Below are positions 53,236-62,318 of a stretch of DNA of 64,000 nt, one piece after another. Both the position numbers and the translations under genes were made by a program. The DNA comes from Lepidodermella squamata (Eukaryota > Gastrotricha). Positions within the stretch are counted from its first letter, which is position 1, and each line of letters starts with the position of its first letter. Where the stretch lies: positions 2,294,001 through 2,358,000 of the forward strand of contig JBLDXI010000015.1 of NCBI GenBank assembly GCA_047495785.1. Reading direction: 5' to 3'. The notes under the pieces were generated by a model. It searched no databases and was not told where the DNA came from. It was given only the letters and a program-made list of their open reading frames with translations.

Positions 53236-53407
53236 CTGTAACCAGATAACTTAAAGGAATAAAACTTGAACTTAGAACTAAAAAATGATATCAAGGTACG
53301 CAGATCGTTTAAATGTTATTACAATAATTCAAATTATTTAACCTTTGCGAGCTGCAATTTACCAGAAAGCGTGTGAATCCTTTTTTGAATCGGGAAAAAA
53401 TTGAAGC

Positions 53408-53481
53408 TGCCCCCTGTGAGGATCGAACTCACGACCTCCAGATTATGAGACTGGCGCTCTAGCCAACTGAGCCAAGGAGGC
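53408..53481 (-). tRNA. tRNA-Met(CAT), block B
   Basis: Identical to 48447-48520; the flanking TGAAGCTGCCCCCTGTGAGG context is also shared. Confidence 0.95.
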
Positions 53482-53570
53482 GCTTGTAGATTCTCATACC
53501 CTAGATCCTTTTCTCATTTCATAATTGAGTATCGGATGACTGATGACTGATGTTGGAAAAAAAGAAGCCG

Positions 53571-53642
53571 AGGCCCAAACGGGGATCGAACCCGCGACCT
53601 TCTGTTTACAAGACAGATGCTCTACCACTAAGTTACTGAGCC
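53571..53642 (-). tRNA. tRNA-Thr(TGT), block B
   Basis: Same as 48599-48670 except for a D-stem change that breaks one pair (G10 to A) and an acceptor change (G-C to G-T). It may be weakened but retains the TGT anticodon loop. Confidence 0.85.
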
Positions 53643-53711
53643 GGCTGATTGCTGAGAAGCTCGATCAATTTTCAAATCTGAGGCAAATGTTCAGAGGAAT
53701 AAAATAGTTAG

Positions 53712-53783
53712 CGACCCAGATGGGACTCGAACCCACAATCTCCGGCTCCGGAGGCCGACGCCTTACCATTAGGCCACTAGGCC
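53712..53783 (-). tRNA. tRNA-Arg(CCG), block B
   Basis: Identical to 47536-47607; flanking bases GTTAGCGACCCAG and GGCCGAGACAATA are shared with block A. Confidence 0.95.
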
Positions 53784-53933
53784 GAGACAATACTGCGAGT
53801 TTCCAGCTCCAAAGAGTAGACTATGCTTGTGCCGTAAATTTCCAGAAAACAAGTCGAGCGGCTATACTTGCCTATACAATCTATGTCACCAATTTTTAAA
53901 TTTATGCTCATAATGAGATTCGAAAACCATCAA

Positions 53934-54015
53934 GCTGCTATGCCCGAGTGGTTAAGGGGTCTGACTTGAAATCAGATGCGGTCTCCGCGCGTAGGTTCAA
54001 ATCCTACTGGCAGCG
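53934..54015 (+). tRNA. tRNA-Ser(TGA), block B
   Basis: Identical to 47774-47855, again on the plus strand and again preceded by TATGCTCATAATGAGAT. Confidence 0.95.
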
Positions 54016-54159
54016 ATAGCATTTCTTAGAATAGAGCGGAACTCGACTGAAAAACTCAGAACTGGGGCTGAGTCTAATTCTAAATTATTCTCTAGAACTA
54101 GCAAATTTCGGGTAAGAAAAAACTCGCGTCGAATTATTTTTCAGATTTGAAACAAAAAT

Positions 54160-54231
54160 TGGAGATGCCGGGGTTTGAACCCGGGACATCTTACATGCAA
54201 AGCAAGCGCTCTACCACTGAGCTACATCCCC
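54160..54231 (-). tRNA. tRNA-Ala(TGC), block B
   Basis: Identical to 49548-49619, in the same position relative to Ser and Val as in block A. Confidence 0.95.
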
Positions 54232-54304
54232 ACATGATTTCAGGGGATATGGAACCTCTTTTAATGCCAATGGAACCTTAGCGCAGCTGGAAAAATGTTC
54301 GTCG

Positions 54305-54371
54305 AGGTTCCGGCGGGGTTCGAACCCGCGACCGTGTGAAGGAGACGTGATAACCAATACACTACGGAACC
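54305..54371 (-). pseudogene. tRNA-Val(CAC) pseudogene
   Basis: Matches 48162-48234 but lacks about 6-7 bases (plus-strand TCTTCTC) that form the 3' side of the anticodon stem and part of the variable region, and has one D-loop change. It cannot form a normal anticodon arm. Confidence 0.85.
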
Positions 54372-54446
54372 TGGATGAATGCTAGGATACCCAATAAGGT
54401 CATTAAATGCGTTAATCTTTACTCGAATGACGTGGAAGTAAAATTG

Positions 54447-54518
54447 TTCCCTGACCGGGAATCGAACCCGGGCCGCCGCGGTGAGAACGCGGAATCCTAA
54501 CCACTAGACCATCAGGGA
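54447..54518 (-). tRNA. tRNA-Glu(CTC), block B
   Basis: Same backbone as the Glu gene in block A, but the anticodon loop reads TTCTCAC, so the anticodon is CTC. The stem pairs are kept. Confidence 0.92.
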
Positions 54519-54587
54519 CGGTGTCGATTGGGGCTTGATGAGATTAGATCTGTGCTATGGATGCTATTCAGGCGTCAAAAAGTTGAA

Positions 54588-54621
54588 GCTGCCAAGGAGG
54601 CAACAACTGAGCCAAGGAGGC
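54588..54621 (-). pseudogene. tRNA-Met remnant
   Basis: AAGCTGCC at the left and ACTGAGCCAAGGAGGC at the right match the two ends of tRNA-Met, but the middle of the gene is missing and an AAGGAGGCAAC repeat is present. Internal deletion. Confidence 0.8.
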
Positions 54622-55364
54622 GCTTGTTTTAGTCCGTATGGCAGAATATGTTTCAATGAAAGAAGATAACGAACAGCTCCTGCACTTCCGCATTACGATA
54701 GGCGAACAAGCCTTGTCGAAATGATAATCCAGTTTCTGGCTCACCAGGTCGCCTCAAAAGAAGTAGAGAGTTCTGTCAACAGATTTAGGGTACGCTAAAT
54801 ATCATACTAGAGCCAATGGTTTGAATAAGATCGGTGAACTGCGCCATCCAAGCAGAGCCTCGTTACGACCGAGTGCGGATTTTCGCTAAAGATTTGACGA
54901 TTAGGATGTTGAAATCTTTCACAGGATATACCTACAATAGGAGCGCTCAGAAAGACCGGAAAGTATTCAAACCAATAATAGCTTGCACCACCTATTTAGC
55001 ACTAATTGTCAGTATCCTTAAATATAAAGGGTGTTAGTCACTCACAAGACGGAAAGAGTTCGTGGACACAGAACTTTCCGGTCTCATGCGTCATTTCCTT
55101 CGATTCTTTTGTTAGCTTAAACTCTCCTGCAACAATTACTCATAGGCTTTACCACGCTGTTTAACCATAATTGTTCTTATACGTGACGTATCTGAAATGG
55201 AACTGCAATATTCTAAGGTGGTAGTAAAGGCAAAAAATCTAACAACTTTAATTTGATTAGTACAGAGTCATGCGCTTTGTTATAGAACTTGGCAACTAAA
55301 CTTCATCCTCTGGCTTTAGAAAAGGATTTCAATTGCTTAGTGATAATATTTCATTCATAGAAAA
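54622..55364. promoter_or_regulatory. Upstream region of ITIH-like gene B
   Basis: Non-coding; the ORF 54834-55037 has no motif. No similarity to the upstream region of gene A was recognised by eye. Confidence 0.35.
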
Positions 55365-58347
55365 ATGAATTTAATTTCCGCAATTTTGACTATCTGCTCA
55401 GTCGTTTCGAGCGGAGTGTCAGCTGATGACGGGTTTCTCGTAGGAATGGTGTACGTTTGGTCTCCGAGACCTCTCCCAATGCCAAGACCACCGCAACAAC
55501 CGTCAGCTCCAGCCCCGAGAAGCAAGGCAGTCCCTCTTACTTCCATTTCGGTTAAAGCAACCGTTCGAGCGTGGGCATACGACGTCACAGCCGAGTTGAA
55601 CTACTTCAATAACATAAACCAAACCATCGAGTGTCAATTCGTTTTCCCAATGCCGGACGGTGCTGCTGTTTACAAACTGGAGGCAAACATCGGTGGTAGA
55701 AGACTGCTGGCTGAAGTCAGAAATCGAACTGAAGCGGAAACTGTCTACAGGTAATTTAGCAAGAAGAGCAATGTCGCAAAGTTGTTTTTTACTTCCGGTT
55801 CAAGGACTTACGTTGACTCCGGATTACAAGCTGCTTTACTTCAGAGTCAGAGTGGATCTCCGGATATTTACCGGATAAAGTTAGGAAATCTCAGGCCGAA
55901 TGAACCAGCCGTGATTAAAATCAGCTACGCTATGCCGATCGAACGCGATGTCGAAACTGGGACGCTTATCGTCAACTTACCAGTCGTTCTCAACCCTCGT
56001 TACATTCCTAACAATAACGATGCCACCTACGATGCTTTAAGGGACAACTATCAAGCATCAACGCCTTACGTCGCCGTATCGGCAGTCCGGTACAAAATGA
56101 CTTTCACCGCTTCAATCGACTTGGGCACAAGTGGGGGATGGATAACTGGAATTCAATCGGGAGTTTCGTCTGATGTTATTTTAGCTGATATAGCGGAAGG
56201 AAACAGAACAGCGGAAGTCTCATTAATGAGCGATTTCAACCAGGATCACGATTTCCGCTTATTCATTAATACAACAAAAGCAATACAGCCGAAAGTAATT
56301 GTCGAGGCCGGCATTCCGCCATCTGATGAAGCTGGAACGTCTAGCTGGTTGAATTATGACGTTGCAGCAGCTTGGTTTGAGCCTATTGGCAACCAGCGTA
56401 CATCAGGATCGAGCATCGACGAGTATTGGATTATCGTCGATCGATCAGGATCAATGCAGGAGAATGGCAAAATCATGCAGGCACGATCGGCTCTTAGCCT
56501 TCTTGTCAAAAGCTTGCCTGTAGGCTGCAAGTTCAATATCATTGGATTCGGTACCGTTTTTTCGCCGTTGTTTAGCTCAGCGTACGTTTCATTTCCTTAA
56601 TACTCGCTAATGAATATTATCAGCTTGACACAGTGTCGATTACACGGACGAAAACGTGAAACGAGCAACAGATTACGCCAACTCCATGGAGGCTGATCTT
56701 GGTGGAACGGAAATACTGCAGCCGTTGAATTTTGTCTATTCAAAAGAGCCTCCCAAGATGCCAGGGTCGAGGCGCTTTATCATCGTTCTCACAGATGGCG
56801 AGGTGATTTTATCGATCTGATTTTAAGATGAATTTCATTCCTCTCCGCTTTAGGTAAGTAACACAAATGAAGTCATCGACGCAGCGAGGAACAATGCCGG
56901 CACTGCCCGAGTCTTCGCTATTGGAATCGGAGAAGGAGCCAGCACCGCCTTAGTCAATGGAATCGCTCGAGTAGCAAATGGCTTTTCGGAATTCGTTCGA
57001 AATGCTGGCGACAGGCTTCAGGCCAAAGTCATCTCTGTTCTGAAAGCAACCACTCAGGCCAATGCGGAGAACGTTAAAATGTCGTGGGCTGTATCTGGTG
57101 GTCAGTTGAAGGTCGCTGTACCAAACAACACTTCACCAGCAGCTTTCAAGGGAAAGGCTGTTATGCAGTATGCGGTTATCGACAGACGGGGATCGAACAA
57201 TGCCAGGGGATCGGCCAGTCTTAGCGCTGACCTCGGCGAATCGTCACTGAGGCTATCTATACCTTTCGCGATTACCAGCCAGTCAGGTGCTTGTTTTCTG
57301 TTAAATCGTCTATTTTCTATTAATGTTTTGTCAATTTACAGAGGTCGACGACCCATTACCACTGCATCGCTTAGCTGCAAAAGCCCGGTTGGTCGACTTA
57401 ACCGATGCTTATTATTCGAGCCGCAACGAAGACATTAAAAAAGAAGGTATATATCGGCGTGATTAAGAGTCTTCCTGTGATTTAAGATTATTCAGCAATT
57501 GCTGTTTCTATCGCAACTGGAGTGCTATGTGAGTTCACAGCTATCGTCGCTGTCGATAGTCAGACCAGACGTCCTGTTAATGAGTCAAATGGTTCCCCGA
57601 TCGTCGTGAATATTGAACGGCCGACGTCGTATAATTGGAATCAATACCCAGCTGTTGGAAACCCACCATGTAAGAGATATTTACCAGGCGAAACAAATGC
57701 TGGTTATTGTTGTATCTCTCATAGCATCTGGAAAAGTAGCTGTCGGAGGGGGATTCGGACAGCCAATATATTTCACCAGTCTACGAGGTGTGTTTCATAT
57801 TGAATCACTAATCAATATCATGATATATTAAATTTTAAACGCAGCTTTGCCCTCGACTACTAACGTAGCGCCACTGCTGCCATTAGAAACGGGCGCTCCA
57901 GGTTCGGAAAATTATTACACTGCTAGAACAAACTCGATGCCACCAAGGCGGGCGTTAACTACGCGCTACACTTCAACAAGCACTACAACAACGAAAGCAA
58001 ACACGCCTACGATCAACGCTTTGACAGATTTACAGTCTGTTTCTGGGGCTTGGCCGATGAGCGCCGCGTTCGTCGCAACAGTCGGGGCCGACGGAATTAC
58101 ATCGGTAGCTGATTTGAAGCGAGCAGCTAACGAGGCGCTTGCTACTGAAGCACCGAATGCCGATGACGCAACTGTCGCAACGCTTGTCGCCATTGCTGTG
58201 ATGCGCAGACGATATATGGCTACTCGAAACGAATGGGAGCTTATAGAAGATAAGGCACTGAATTACCTTCGCAATCCAGCTCGAAGATTAGGTGCTGTTG
58301 ACATAGATCTGCTGGTAGAAAATGTTACAGAGGCTCTTAAGTTGTAA
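55365..58347 (+). CDS. Inter-alpha-trypsin inhibitor heavy-chain-like protein B (VIT + VWA)
   Basis: Eight exons: 55365-55750, 55805-56581, 56634-56802, 56854-57286, 57342-57446, 57496-57669, 57725-57787, 57845-58347; phases agree, giving 869 aa. Exons 2-6 have exactly the same lengths as in gene A (777, 169, 433, 105, 174); exons 1, 7 and 8 differ slightly. Domain order is identical: signal peptide, Pro-rich stretch, VIT, VWA with MIDAS DRSGS and TDGE, and the C-terminal helical tail. The most diverged part is the Pro/Thr/Gly-rich linker encoded by exon 7 and the start of exon 8. It is a clear tandem paralogue, probably partly homogenised in the VWA region, where stretches are almost identical at DNA level. 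Confidence 0.9.
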
Positions 58348-58739
58348 CTGGACACTATTGTTGTATCCACCGCAACTACGAAAATAAGCAACTACACAAC
58401 TAGAAATTATTCATCCTCGATACAACCATGTTTTCTTAGTTGGAAGTTTTTCATGTGTTCATGACAATGATTGACATTGACTGTGAACCTGCGATGTCAG
58501 AATGTAAACTAACGTTTATGCAGAGCTTCAGACCATTTTTCCAGTGAGTAATATGCACAACGGCTGATTTGGTTTGGCCACATTTTTGCTTTGATGGATT
58601 TTGAATCTAGCCCCGGAAATGTAAGCCATTAGCGACACGGCATAACGTTTCATTGGTCTGGGATTTTCAAACATTTTGTTAACTTTATTGAAACATTTGT
58701 TGGGGAGAGACGGAGCAAAACAACGATTCTTGATTCCCA
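58348..58739. other. Convergent intergenic region
   Basis: 3' flanks of ITIH gene B (plus) and receptor locus 4 (minus). No gene seen; the minus-strand ORF over 58528-58779 is 3' UTR/shadow. Confidence 0.4.
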
Positions 58740-61052
58740 TTAAGTTTTTACAATCCTCAAAAACCATTTTTGACCCCAAAACGGTACAAAAACAATAGCA
58801 AACGTGCTCGAAGAGAAAATAAGTTCACCAACCGCCAAAACAATCATTTGATCGCTCCAGTTACTTACTGAGATGAAGGTTAGACAGATACCACTGAAAA
58901 TTGTCATCCCATTGGCTAAAGCTATTTTGACAATAATGCTGTCCAACTTCATTGGGCGTGGTATGGCGAGGCCTCGAGTTGAAAGCAATCTTAAGCAACC
59001 AACGGCTAGCAGAAAAAAATGTAACCCATAAAAGCCTCCAATCCACGCTGCAAAATACTTGCTTCGGCAGAATGTGTATGTCGTGACGAAGTAGAAGTCA
59101 TTAAACGCATCAAATTTAACAGCGCTTTTGTAATCGTCGAGAATCAGTGGATCCAAGAATGCCAACCACACGATCAGTACAATAACGCTCAGTACTGAGG
59201 CTGAAACAACACCTCCAAGCGCGTAAAATGGCAAGGTTTTCGCTTGAGCCCATATTTGTGTTAACCTACGCTGCTTGATTTGCCTCTTCAGCTTTGTTAT
59301 ACTCAAAGGGAAGCTCGAAAAGCTTGACATACCCAGTTGGGCTCTTAATTTGACAAGTGTTACCCCTCTAAGACTTAAGGCACCATTCACGATTGCGAAA
59401 CCAATCACTGGCAGAATAACCATCCATACGCATCCTATTGAATTGAACATCTGTGGTACGATAGAAATGTCCAGAATCAAACATCCGATTCCTACAACAA
59501 TGGAACTCGAGAAATCTATGAATGTTGATTTTTTCGTCTTACTAAACCAGCATTTCGTCGAATATGCCATTAGGGTTAATTTCAGCGCAATAAAAACGGC
59601 GCTGATCCCAACAAAAGCAAGTTTGACCTTGAAATTTATGTCAGCTGGGAAAATTCGAATTTCAGATAAATCTTTTGGCGGTCCTCCTGAGGCAGTGTGC
59701 CACAGGGGCAGTTTTGGAGGTTGGTGATAGGGAATGATTCCAAAAGAAGACAAATCCATAGTTGGATGCTCTGCATCGCGAACGTAAACGTTGTAGGTAT
59801 GCCGGAAATCTCCGTTTATAATTTGAGATATCGATTGGTTTTCGTTGTCAACTTCAAAACGGGGTGAGAACAAAATTCTAGCAGCGCGGACCGTCGCAAT
59901 ATCCAACGCAGCAGCTGATTCGTTCATTACTTTCGAAACTATGTCAGGACGTGATATAAAGTCAGATAGTGTCATATTGAATCGATCTCTGAGTAGGCGG
60001 TCCGTTTTGTTGAGAGTAATAATGGCTGCTGTCACGATATCCTGACAAAAATGGCGCGCCCCATAATCGGTTACTTGTTGCGCTGGTCTCCCGACAACAT
60101 TACTGAGTCGCCGTTCAAATTCGGCCAAGTTATAGCCCAAACTGCTGTTGCCATCATTTTGTTCACCTTGAATTTTGGTGATACCTACCCAAAACACGAT
60201 TTTCAGTTGCTCGAAGATTACGTCTCGAGAAGAACAAGCGCTCATTAGAGGAAATGTATCGGAGTATACGCAACTAAAAGGCGCGATGAAAAGGTATTGC
60301 GGCGCCCCAATGCCAACTTTGTATGTATGGCACAAGATTCTCATGCAATACAAAACCTGCAATGAGGCAATAAAATAAATCCTTCCATCACCTAACTTCA
60401 TTTCATCCGTAAAATCCCCCGAGGCGAAGTCGATTGACGTGATTATGTTCGTGACTTTGACACCATTTTCTCCGGCAGTTTGGGCGAACCGGCGTGCAAG
60501 GCTGTAATCTTCCAAACGAGTTGAAGTCAGCACACCAACCTGCCACCATTTTCCTATGGTAGTGATGAACTTCATGGCTCCTAATGCCAGATTTTCGAGA
60601 GGCATTTGAGGGCGGTAAAGAGCTAGATGACGATTTCGGGGCATCAATAAGTTAATCGCTCCACAGCCTTGCGAAAATTGGATAGCATTATAGAATCTAA
60701 CAATAGGGGCTGAAAATTGACAATTGTTCTGCTGGCCAATGAAAACCGGTGCCAGAGGTTTTTCAAAATCAGGCGATAATCTTTCTTTTTCCATTATTTT
60801 AACGATGCCAGGGATCACGCCGATGCCACTTATTGATTCATCTTCGACCTGCAGTTCGATCCGATAGTTTGGCAAGATATCGCTTCGATCGTTTGCTGCG
60901 TCAATGGCAACTTGGTACGAAGCTAGACAGATTGTTCCATTGAGTCCTGGTATGCTGCTAGTCTTAGTAATAAAACTTGGCAGCCGAATGACTCCTGTTT
61001 TATTCGCATCGATCGATTGCAGGGTGAAAAGAAACAGTACAAACGCGATCAT
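58740..61052 (-). CDS. GABA-B-like class C GPCR, intact (receptor locus 4)
   Basis: Single exon, 770 aa from ATG 61052. A signal peptide (about 1-17) is followed by the Venus-flytrap domain (about 20-445), the SGGPPKDLSEI linker and seven membrane segments: about 465-487, 505-528, 536-560, 610-634, 665-688, 700-722 and 730-755. The TM3 Cys (GCVWMVILPVIGF), the end-of-TM4 VWLAFLDPL motif, the Cys before TM5 and the TM7 ASxG-like block all match locus 2. It is closer to broken locus 3 than to loci 1/2 in the loop sequences. Intracellular loop 2 is basic (KLKRQIKQRRL). Ligand unknown. Confidence 0.87.
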   Translation of the reverse strand: MIAFVLFLFTLQSIDANKTGVIRLPSFITKTSSIPGLNGTICLASYQVAIDAANDRSDILPNYRIELQVEDESISGIGVIPGIVKIMEKERLSPDFEKPLAPVFIGQQNNCQFSAPIVRFYNAIQFSQGCGAINLLMPRNRHLALYRPQMPLENLALGAMKFITTIGKWWQVGVLTSTRLEDYSLARRFAQTAGENGVKVTNIITSIDFASGDFTDEMKLGDGRIYFIASLQVLYCMRILCHTYKVGIGAPQYLFIAPFSCVYSDTFPLMSACSSRDVIFEQLKIVFWVGITKIQGEQNDGNSSLGYNLAEFERRLSNVVGRPAQQVTDYGARHFCQDIVTAAIITLNKTDRLLRDRFNMTLSDFISRPDIVSKVMNESAAALDIATVRAARILFSPRFEVDNENQSISQIINGDFRHTYNVYVRDAEHPTMDLSSFGIIPYHQPPKLPLWHTASGGPPKDLSEIRIFPADINFKVKLAFVGISAVFIALKLTLMAYSTKCWFSKTKKSTFIDFSSSIVVGIGCLILDISIVPQMFNSIGCVWMVILPVIGFAIVNGALSLRGVTLVKLRAQLGMSSFSSFPLSITKLKRQIKQRRLTQIWAQAKTLPFYALGGVVSASVLSVIVLIVWLAFLDPLILDDYKSAVKFDAFNDFYFVTTYTFCRSKYFAAWIGGFYGLHFFLLAVGCLRLLSTRGLAIPRPMKLDSIIVKIALANGMTIFSGICLTFISVSNWSDQMIVLAVGELIFSSSTFAIVFVPFWGQKWFLRIVKT

Positions 61053-61457
61053 TATCGATACTTCAAGTGAATTTGTTACCTCCGCATTGAAAACCTTCGC
61101 GAACGAGCTGATGACGTTATTGGTATAATTGCTAATTATTGGACATTTTATTAAAGTTGGCGAAAAATTCTAGTGACATGGCGGAGAAATTGTACCGCAT
61201 TCTGTAACCTGACACTTTTTTAAAAAATCTGTACCTCACAACTGGCATGAGCACAACTTCTAATGAACCTAGTAGGCGTTCGCATGCTGATCAAATTTGA
61301 TAATTGATAAGATGTAGATGTATCATCTTTCTGGCTAAATTTAACTCGAGGGATGTTTTCTCCTCTTTAATTCAGAAAGTGCAAACATTTTTCCGAACGG
61401 ATGATAGCATCACAATATCCGGAATAAGGTGAAAAACATTGTCTTAGATTGCAAAAT
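61053..61457. promoter_or_regulatory. Upstream region of receptor locus 4
   Basis: Non-coding between two minus-strand genes. It contains the promoter of receptor 4 and the 3' UTR of the small secreted gene upstream. No clear TATA box. Confidence 0.35.
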
Positions 61458-62069
61458 TCAGAGCTCGTATTTTATTGACCTGATAAGGTCCAGTATTTGA
61501 TTAGAAAGTCTCATTAAACCGTTCAGTACTGCGCCGAGGCGCTTTTCATCAATCGGCAGGCTAGCAATCGTTTCATCCAACATCGCCGCAAGCCTTTTAT
61601 CGACTTTCGCAACAGCTGCTCGAAAGGCTTTGATTCTCCTCTCCATTTCGGCCGGGATGAAGTCAACCTCGGAATCCTTCAGCTTCAGCAGATAATCGCT
61701 AAACTCTTGAAATGTTGCCCAATTTTCAACAGTCGCTTTGGTCTATTAATCATTCACTCTGAGTAATTCTTTATTGGAGCAGAGACCTACCGCTTTTTCA
61801 AATTCCCATGAGCCATATTTCAGCTCGTCGATTGGGGCGAATCCAGGCGGGATTATTCCAAGTATATCATTGAAGCGTTTCAGACCATCTGCAAACCCTT
61901 TATTAGAACATCATCGATCAACAATTACTAGCAGAGAGTTGTTACCTTTTATAGAATCAAAAAGGGTGCCATAGGCCTTCTGATCCCCATGGTCGACATT
62001 GCAGGCAATGAAAACGAATGAGAGATTCAGAATAACTAAAGAAATCTTAAATTTTCGGACAGTAGCCAT
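61458..62069 (-). CDS. Small secreted helical protein, unknown family
   Basis: Minus strand, three exons (62069-61946, 61888-61791, 61742-61458) with introns of 57 and 48 nt whose phases fit; the product is 168 aa. A signal peptide (about 1-23, ending near IACNV) is followed by a mainly alpha-helical domain with no Cys in the mature part. Residues 100-168 form amphipathic helices rich in Arg, Leu and Ala. I recognise no family; the helix-rich, Cys-free secreted layout loosely resembles some nematode SXP/RAL-2-type proteins, but no diagnostic motif is present. It lies between two receptor genes on the same strand. Confidence 0.7.
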
Positions 62070-62318
62070 TTTATGGATGAAAAAAGGAGCGTAAATTACA
62101 TTAGCTATTTTATTCTAATAAAAAATGTGTTTACATGAAGCTACTCCACGCGCTCGCAATATGGCACACAAATAAAATAAATACACGAGGCTTCAGCAAA
62201 ACTTCAAACAAACAAAAAACTGAAAATTGGGAGAAAATATGCTGTTTACGAGTAGGGTCTTTGACTGCCACAATTTACTACTGCCACCTTCCGATATTAC
62301 CATTCACTCAATGCAAAC

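Noticed and set aside
52587-53294. 235-codon minus-strand ORF
   Set aside because: Shadow of ITIH-like gene A exons 7-8; the plus-strand frame is conserved in gene B.
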